NCBI GenBank assembly: GCA_023853785.1
Contig: JAJIRX010000681.1
Location: 372,001 to 436,000 of the forward strand
Origin: Psilocybe azurescens
Lineage: Eukaryota > Basidiomycota > Agaricomycetes > Agaricales > Agrocybaceae
Direction: 5' to 3'
Length of the DNA: 64,000 nt
Shown: positions 57,670 to 64,000 of the stretch, in pieces
Numbering within the stretch: position 1 is the first letter of the stretch
Layout of the letters: the number at the start of each line of letters is the position of its first letter
Program-made: the position numbers and the translations under genes
Notes under the pieces: generated by a model
What the model was told of the DNA's origin: nothing
Database searches by the model: none
The model's input: the letters and a program-made list of their open reading frames with translations, nothing else

Positions 57670-58388
57670 ATGTCGCGTTACCCCGACTACCTGACTCCCA
57701 ACGCGACGCCATCCAAGCTGACAAAGGCGCAAAAGTCGAGGGCACGACGAGAACCATCGGGGTGTTTTCGCTGTTCCAAGCGCCGCAGATTCAGCAATTC
57801 AAGGAGGCGTTCCAACTCATCGATCACGACAAAGACGGATGGGTGAATGAGAGCGATTTGAGGGAGATCTTTACGAGTCTGGGTGGGTTTGGTCTGATGA
57901 CGCGTTTCCGAGTGGAAGTATTCTGATGATTAATTTGCCCAGGAATTTCGCCTTCCAAACAAATGATGGATGATCTATTGAGCGCTAGACCTGGGGGACA
58001 TAACCGGACACCATCGTACGAGGAGTCGCCGACTGACCGCGGTATCAATTTTACTATGTTTCTGACAATGATGAGCGAGCGACTATTCGAGTTTGACACT
58101 GAAGGGGAGCTACTGGAGGCATTTGGATCGTTTGACGAGAACGACTCTGGGATGGTCAAGGTGGATGAAATGAAGAAATGGCTAAGCGAAGTGGGGGAAG
58201 GAATGGATGAACGAGAGGTAAACAAAACTACTACGATGGTACAGATTGAAGATAATAACGAGCTGGGAAAACAGATAGAACGGCTACTGAAGGGCCCATT
58301 CACGGACAGACAGGGGAATTTCAACTACCGGGAGTGGGTGAAAGTACTACGGGTGAATGACGCAGAGGAAGGGGAGAATACATTGTAG
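57670..58388 (+). CDS. RLC1: Myosin regulatory light chain (EF-hand)
   Basis: Regulatory light chain of type II myosin, acting in the cytokinetic ring. The start at 57670 reads MSRYPDYLTPNATPSKLTKA, with a basic KSRARREPSGVFSLF that resembles the phosphorylatable N-terminus. The first EF-hand has an intact loop, DHDKDGWVNESD, after IQQFKEAFQLI. A later degenerate hand is FDENDSGMVKVDEM. Then come MKKWLSEVGEGMDER and NYREWVKVLRVNDAEEGE. An intron lies at about 57883-57941 and another before QIERLLKGPF (about 58215-58265). The stop is only about 315 bp from the PacC start, and the PacC-site cluster fills that gap. Confidence 0.88.
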
Positions 58389-58403
58389 CTTGTGCAGTGC
58401 ATA

Positions 58404-58455
58404 GCTTGGCGTATGTTTGGAGTAAGGACCTGTATATAGCTTGGCACATGTTTGG
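58404..58455 (+). repeat. Two near-identical 17 bp direct repeats carrying CTTGGC
   Basis: AGCTTGGC followed by GTATGTTTGG at 58404 recurs at 58439 as AGCTTGGC followed by ACATGTTTGG. The two copies start 35 bp apart. Each holds one PacC-type hexamer, so the sites may have multiplied by duplication. Confidence 0.6.
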
Positions 58456-58671
58456 TGTAACTGCCAAGAGAAAAGAGGCAAATGTGCCAAGGACAAGTCG
58501 GGGCTTGAACCGGGATGAAATTCGCGGGAATGGATAGATGCCAAGGGCGACCCCCGGAGTGCGCTAAACTAAGGGTGACTGGGGGCTCATAACGGCAGAG
58601 ATATTTGGCCAAGTAACTCTTGGCTTTCTCTTGGCCTCCATCGATCGGACATACTTCACACTCGGCTTGGC
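58405..58671. promoter_or_regulatory. Cluster of nine PacC-type GCCAAG sites
   Basis: Perfect GCCAAG or its complement CTTGGC occurs at 58405-58410, 58440-58445, 58463-58468, 58486-58491, 58540-58545, 58608-58613, 58619-58624, 58630-58635 and 58666-58671. GCCARG is the published PacC consensus in Aspergillus nidulans. The cluster fills the space between the light-chain stop and the PacC start, so it is most simply the pacC promoter, under autoregulation. Chance alone predicts about 0.1 site in this length. Confidence 0.8.
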
Positions 58672-58701
58672 ACAAAATCAAAGGTTTAAAACAACATCAT
58701 C

Positions 58702-60997
58702 ATGTCTCCCTTTTCTCCCCACTACTCCTTCAAAATGTCGCCCGCTCTCCCCCCCTCGCCCTCCGCCTCACCCGCCGCCAATCCTCCTTCACCGACATAC
58801 GACACAGACCCTCCTGCCTCCCCCCAAGATCCCCAGACCCACAAATGTCTTTGGGGCGACTGCGACCAGGCCTTCATCGACCCTGAGACCCTCTACAACC
58901 ATCTCTGCAATGACCATATTGGCAGGAAGAGCACCAACAATCTCTGTCTCACCTGCAACTGGAAGGACTGCGGCACCACCTGCGCAAAGCGTGATCACAT
59001 CACCAGCCATCTCAGAGGTCGTTTACTCTTTCTTGTTCTCAAGTCCGGTTTCATTCTGACATCAGTGTCTCTCTATAGTCCATACCCCTCTCAAGCCCCA
59101 CGTTTGCGAGGTAACTACACATATCGTTGTCACGCTATCATCACGGCTTTATATTTAACCTCTTGATTAGATCTGTAAGAAATCTTTCAAGCGGCCTCAG
59201 GATTTGAAGAAGCACGAGAAGATACACACAGAAGAACACCATCAGCAACACAAACACTCAAAAGCTATCACTGTATTAGATCCGGGTTTTGTCTCCCGCG
59301 TGCGCGGCGACTCCGCTGCTCGGGGTTCTGATATGAAAAATCTCAAGCCCGCTTCGTCTGTCGGTGTTGGTCTTAGGCCTTCCAATTCTCGTGCAAAGTC
59401 TCACTCTTCTTCTCCGTCGGACGGTTCGTCTCCCCTCTTTCTGCGTTTGTCGCTATTGTCACTTAAGGCCCCAATACTAATAGCTGCCCATTTTGCTCTC
59501 TTACCCACGCCCTCTCCAGAATTAGGACATCCGTCGGCTCATCCGCACTCCCACCATCACCACCAGGGCTCTCATGAACTCTTCATGCAGTCCAACCAAT
59601 CCATGCCTGCTTGGGACGTCTCCGCTTCCGTCTCCACTGGCTCCAAACGGTCTCATGATTATAACGTTGACGATTTTTTCACTGATATGAAAAAACGTCG
59701 AGTCAATCCTTCTTATGACCCTCGTTAGTTGAATTATCATCTAGCTATTTTTGCAGATCCCTCTAATGTCTGTCCATCAGGTATGGCGGAGCGTTTGAAC
59801 CATATCGCTTACCAACAGGGCGGTGGTCAACACCCTTCAAATTTTAATCCCCGTTCTGTCTCTCTTGATATCCGCACTCCCGAGGAGCTCGCAGCCGTCA
59901 ACGAATTTCTTGTAACCCTCGGCCGCGATGTTTCTGGTGCCAATGGCCGCCAACAACAGCAGCAAGGGTCCTCCCATTCAAATTTCAGCAGCGAAACTTA
60001 TTTCGACCCTAGTAATCTCAGTCAACTCGGTCTCACTGGCATGCCAGGCTTGCCCACACACAACTCGAGCTTCTCAGAAAACTCTTATGGCAATAGCGCC
60101 CAGCAGCAGCAATACAACAATGGCAGCTACCATTCGTCTCGCAACCATTCGTCGATGCAACAGCAGGCTCAATACACCAGCAATATCTATATGAACGAGC
60201 CGGCTATGTCCTATCCATCCAACGACTACGCTTCGGCCAACACTAGCCATCGCTCAAACAGGAACCATCACCCTGGATCCAATAACTCGTTCCAGAACCC
60301 TTATTCTCATCCGCACCACCCCACCCCACCCCTGGATAACAGCTCTCCGCATTCGACCGTTTCAACGCCTGTTACGATGACCCCCGCAGGTGCCATTAAT
60401 GATGCCTCCGTACGAAGGTTTACGCGCGCCTCGCGGAGCACCTCAGTCTGTCACTCTTTCACCTCCAGAGTACCCGGCGAAGAACATGCGCACCATGATT
60501 CAGCTCAAGTCTGTGCCCACCGCATCGCGTTTACATGATCTTCCGCCCCCGCCCGTTGAGCGGAAGTTGCCGCTGCGATTGCACCAGGCGCCCGTGTCAT
60601 CAGCCTCTTCTTCTTCGTCCAAACCGGGATCATTATATCCCCTTTTGACATCGGGCGACGTTCAGTACAAGCTGCCTCCCATCAAGCAGATGTACAGGTC
60701 ACCCTCGCCGCCGTCGCCGTCTCGTGAATCCACCCCAGTTCAACTCATTCGTCGCCTCTCACGCAGACCAATGTCCTTCCTGGCATTCGCTCGATTGCAT
60801 CGGGAGGACGTTCTCCCGATTCGGATGATATAACCCACGAGATCGGCCGCATTGAGCTGGACCGCACCAAGGATATTCCTCAAGAGGAGCGCAAGCGCCA
60901 TGCCGAACTCATACTTGATCTCCTTGTCTCTATCAATAAAGATTTCAAGAGTCGCTACCAGAAAGGATTGCCCGACGTCGAGATGATTGCTGCTTGA
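58702..60997 (+). CDS. PACC: pH-responsive transcription factor PacC/Rim101
   Basis: Zinc-finger regulator of ambient-pH response. Three C2H2 fingers: [20 protein letters not shown], with [15 protein letters not shown]; then [20 protein letters not shown]; then [11 protein letters not shown], spliced to [20 protein letters not shown]. The order and the [10 protein letters not shown] linker are PacC-specific. A long Ser/Pro/Gln/His-rich region follows, with Gln repeats around 59950-60150 and a basic patch [20 protein letters not shown]. The C-terminus contains [20 protein letters not shown] and [18 protein letters not shown], ending VEMIAA. Two single-base errors break it: a gained C at 60381-60385 and a lost C at 60733-60736. 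The proteolytic processing sites cannot be placed. Confidence 0.93.
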
Positions 60998-61340
60998 ATT
61001 ATTAACTATCTTTTTCACTCCTCTTTTTGATGGCCGATTGCCTTTTATTCTTTCTTCTTTCCTTGTTCGTTGGTGTAATTACTTTTGTCAGATCCGTTAT
61101 AGCTATCCCAAAACCACGAGTATATGTACTGTATTAACCTGATCTTCTGACGCATGCCTGTACCTCACCTCTTTTTGAACACTTGCTCGAAAATACATCT
61201 GTTGGCGTACAAAGTTTACCCGAACTGTCAGTGAATGAGAAATGGCTGTCATGAGCCTCCTATTACATAAACTATGAATGTTTGTACAGTGCTAAACCTA
61301 AAAGAAAACAAACGAAAACAGTAGGTGCAGAGGTAATCAA
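60998..61340. other. Intergenic region, convergent 3' ends
   Basis: About 340 bp between the PacC and TAF1 stops. T-rich, with no ORF; probably both 3' untranslated regions. Confidence 0.5.
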
Positions 61341-64000
61341 TCATGTCCGTTTCAATGTCAATTTAATTTTGGGCCCCGAAGCGGACGGAGTGGAAGGGAT
61401 GATATCATCGTCCATGGCTGACATGGGAGGACTTGTGGCCAGTGGCGAAGGAACGGCTACAGGATGTCCAAACACGGGATTCAGAGGGCCTCGGTTAAAC
61501 CCCAAGTTTGGCAGATTGGCGGGCTGTGGGCTGGAAGCAGAACCGGATGGTGTCGACGGTACTGCGCCGCTATTAAATTCTGCCCATCGAGGACATTTTC
61601 TATTTGTTTCTAGAGAGGTGTGAGAGTATGTCAGAGTCTAATAAAATCTTTTATGTGAAAATTGCATACTCATGTGCCCCATCTGACCACAATGGCCACA
61701 TCGTCTCTGTTTAAAAGATACAACGTTCAGTAATCATAATCTTAATGATGAACAAATACAAAATATGATTCACCGTTGTGTCCGGTTTGACAGGCCGGTT
61801 GAGCTGCATGGGAGTCCCTCCTTCTTTGACGATCTTTGCATTCTTACGATGTAACCGCCGCTCTTGGTTCTTTTTCATTCGAGCGATTTCTTCTTCAAGC
61901 CTGTCAAAACAAGTAAACGTTGATGAAGCCTTTTAAGGAATACGACATGGCAATACCTTTTCTTAGCTCGTTTATCTTTGTCGGCATCCCCAGTGGGAGC
62001 CAGCGAATCGGCAAGGGTGGCTTCTTCTTCCAGTGCCTGTCTGCCCCGCACATACGCCCTGATAACAGCAGGGTCTCGAATAATTTCTGTCTGCCAAACT
62101 CCGTCAATCTGTGGCATTTTTGAGTAGACGTTTAATAGAAAATAGACTATGAATCAACCCACAAGTCTCTTTATCCTCAAGACGCTTTTGCTTCCGTCTG
62201 GCCCAATACTACCCTCTCTCTCGCGTTCCAAGGATGACCCTCGACTCAACGCGGGGGATGCACGGTTAGACGGGCCCGAGGGCCCCGAGGCATGCGAAGG
62301 TTGTGAAGGAGGTTTCCTTGAATCCTTCTTGTCTTCCTCATCTGACAACTGTGGTTCATCTTTACGACTGAGGGAATCAAACTGCGCTTTCCATATGCGC
62401 TCGATTTCTGACTTGTAGATTAGCTGTTGTTCGGCAACATTGTACCGGTGGGCAGATTTGGGCCTATTTTCAGCTTCCGCTAAACAGAAAAAGAACACAT
62501 GAGCGTTGAGACATGCGGGTGAACAACGGCCATGAAGACTTTACCCATTTTCTGTTCATAATCTTCGCCCGCTTTAACGAAAATATCCTTCATTGATATC
62601 CTTATGAAACTGAAGGCTTCGCCACGGCCAGATGGATCTCCTTCACCGTGGAGTCGGAGCATGGCCTTGGCTTGTGTGGCAAACAGGAAATTTTTCGTCG
62701 TGATCCAAGGAGCTAACTGTTGCTCAACGGACAAGTTAGACTCGTCTCCTTCAGCGACATCTGCAGCGTGGCTATATCCTGCATCTTGTAGATGCCGTTG
62801 TCCAACCTGCATACTTTCTGTAAGCACAACCTGCTCGGGCCCTACCATCTTGAGCATTTCTGCGTCCGTGGGAACGGTCCAGTTAGGTTTCAGACGCCAA
62901 AAGCCTTGATGAGGGCCACGTCGGTGATATTCCATGAATTCCTGATTCGTAGTATTAGGTGTGATAATATTCTGATTGACGTCCACGTACTTTCAGACGT
63001 TGCCGCATTTGTAACTCATTCTGGTCCGGAAAATATTTCATTAATCTCGATATCTTCAATCGTTCTCCTTGGCTTTTCTTCAACAACTTGAACGCTATAA
63101 TTTGTAAACGGTACTTGATCGTGTTCGTTATCTTGCGTGAATGGGGTCCGGGGACCTCAGTTACAGGATATGTCTGACCAATAACGAAGAGGTTCTTGAT
63201 TTCTCGCAGATAGTACTTCGTTTCACCTTTGATTGTACTCCTATATGGAAACGTCAACGGTTAATGCTCACGAGCATGGGAGTTACTCACTTTACAACAA
63301 GGAAATCTGTCGGATATGGTTTATGACGGAAGAGGGGTGCTCTCATGAGATTGTTGTATAGCGCTGGGATCGTCTGCCCAGGATATACATAACCGAATTT
63401 CATAAATGGAGATTCGTCTTGAGGCTCCAACACAAACGGAAACCCAAGGTCACCCTGTTGTGAATGAGCAAAGATATGACTAGATGGCTTTCGAAGCATC
63501 TTACTTTCGGAACATGCTCGTCCTTTTCGTCTTTCTTGCGATAATAATTGACAAGAACACTTCCCATGCCGAAATTAGGTATGATTGGAGGATGCTCTTC
63601 CTATCCATGTGTTGGTTTATTTAGTAGCATGACAAAGACGAAGGGGGAGGGAAACGTACAGAATATTCCCAAAGAACAAAGTTCGATGTATCTCGAAGAC
63701 TGAGATCACTCGTTTTGCGCAATCCCTCTCCAACATTGCCACCTTTTCCCAGTTTTCGGCCGGCCTTATCTTTCTTCTTCTTCGCGGTTCGCACTTTAGA
63801 GAACCGCAACTCGATGTTCGAGGGAAACTGTAGGGCGGGACGGTGAAAGGAGCGAGCTTCTTGCTTCGATAGTCGAGTTTTGTACTGAAACAGGGATGAG
63901 AACGAGTGTGAACGCCAGAGAGGTCACTTACGAATGGCAATTGTAATTTTTGAGCCGGATACGCATGCTCCACAACGAGTTGCCCAAATGTTTGGCGCAC
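61341..64000 (-). CDS. TAF1: TFIID subunit TAF1, C-terminal part
   Basis: Largest TFIID subunit; the 5' end lies beyond the window. The DUF3591 core is visible in pieces: FPFVLEPQDESPFMKFGYVY, PGQTIPALYNNLMRAPLFRH, VIGQTYPVTEVPGPHS and IKYRLQIIAFKLLKKSQGER, then ISRLMKYFPDQNELQMRQRL and FMEYHRRGPHQGFWRLKPNW. Later exons have YKSEIERIWKAQFDSLSRKD and VWQTEIIRDPAVIRAYVRGR, followed by a basic helix and a zinc knuckle CGHCGQMGHMKTNRKC. The end is GPKIKLTLKRT at 61341. No bromodomains follow, as expected for fungal TAF1. Exons are joined by short GT..AG introns and read in frame. Confidence 0.93.

Noticed and set aside
58495..58530. A T-loop-like GGTTCAAGCCC on the minus strand, suggesting a tRNA gene
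   Set aside because: The stem around it does not pair (CCCGG cannot pair with CCCGA), and no D-arm, anticodon arm or acceptor stem can be folded.
1..64000. CRISPR arrays, insertion sequences, prophage or operon structure
   Set aside because: The window is intron-rich eukaryotic nuclear DNA; no regular repeat-spacer arrays or bacterial gene order is present.

Overview
The window is nuclear DNA of a filamentous basidiomycete, most likely an Agaricomycete. Genes are dense and lie on both strands. Almost all are cut by introns of about 50-90 bp with GT..AG ends, a few with GC..AG. The recognisable proteins are fungal (BDP1, SURF1, SLA2, CWC25, DMC1, HST3-type sirtuin, RPB6, CFD1, RFC4, LSB5, UTP11, AYR1, myosin regulatory light chain, PacC/RIM101, TAF1). 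I see no rRNA, tRNA, CRISPR array, prophage, transposon or bacterial operon.

Layout: 0.1-4.1 kb, an MFS drug-type transporter and an NDUFA9/COQ11-like dehydrogenase-fold protein, both minus. 4.4-8.3 kb, BDP1 (minus) divergent from an unknown zinc-motif protein (plus). 8.4-12.1 kb, a large Ser/Pro-rich coiled-coil protein with a membrane-anchored C-terminus. 12.2-17.2 kb, SURF1 divergent from SLA2. 17.5-21.5 kb, a Ser/Pro-rich unknown and a single voltage-sensor-like membrane protein. 21.8-29.2 kb (plus), CWC25, DMC1, a secreted RNase T2 and an HST3/HST4-type sirtuin. 29.3-30.0 kb, RPB6. 31.2-34.9 kb, a three-RRM protein. 35.1-38.9 kb, two unknown minus genes. 39.2-41.9 kb, CFD1 and RFC4; 42.0-43.7 kb, mitochondrial-type seryl-tRNA synthetase. 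44.0-47.2 kb, LSB5 and a WRKY-GCM1/FAR1-like regulator; 47.5-48.6 kb, UTP11. 48.7-53.2 kb, a GPI-anchored PLC-like protein, a small unknown and a secreted low-complexity protein. 53.2-55.8 kb is gene-poor. 55.8-61.0 kb (plus), AYR1-like reductase, myosin regulatory light chain and PacC. 61.3-64.0 kb, the C-terminal part of TAF1, running off the window end.

The neighbourhood is mostly housekeeping: transcription (BDP1, RPB6, TAF1, PacC), RNA processing (CWC25, UTP11, RRM protein), replication and recombination (RFC4, DMC1, HST3), actin and endocytosis (SLA2, LSB5, light chain) and mitochondria/Fe-S (SURF1, CFD1, seryl-tRNA synthetase). Several divergent pairs share short promoters of about 115-315 bp. 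I did not find a convincing new multi-gene system.

The two most informative observations are these. First, the PacC promoter holds nine perfect GCCAAG/CTTGGC hexamers, the published PacC target, within 267 bp, which suggests strong autoregulation. Second, many conserved genes are broken by single-base gains or losses, usually in homopolymers, which looks like uncorrected sequencing error rather than decay. Gene spans below run from first to last coding base and include introns.
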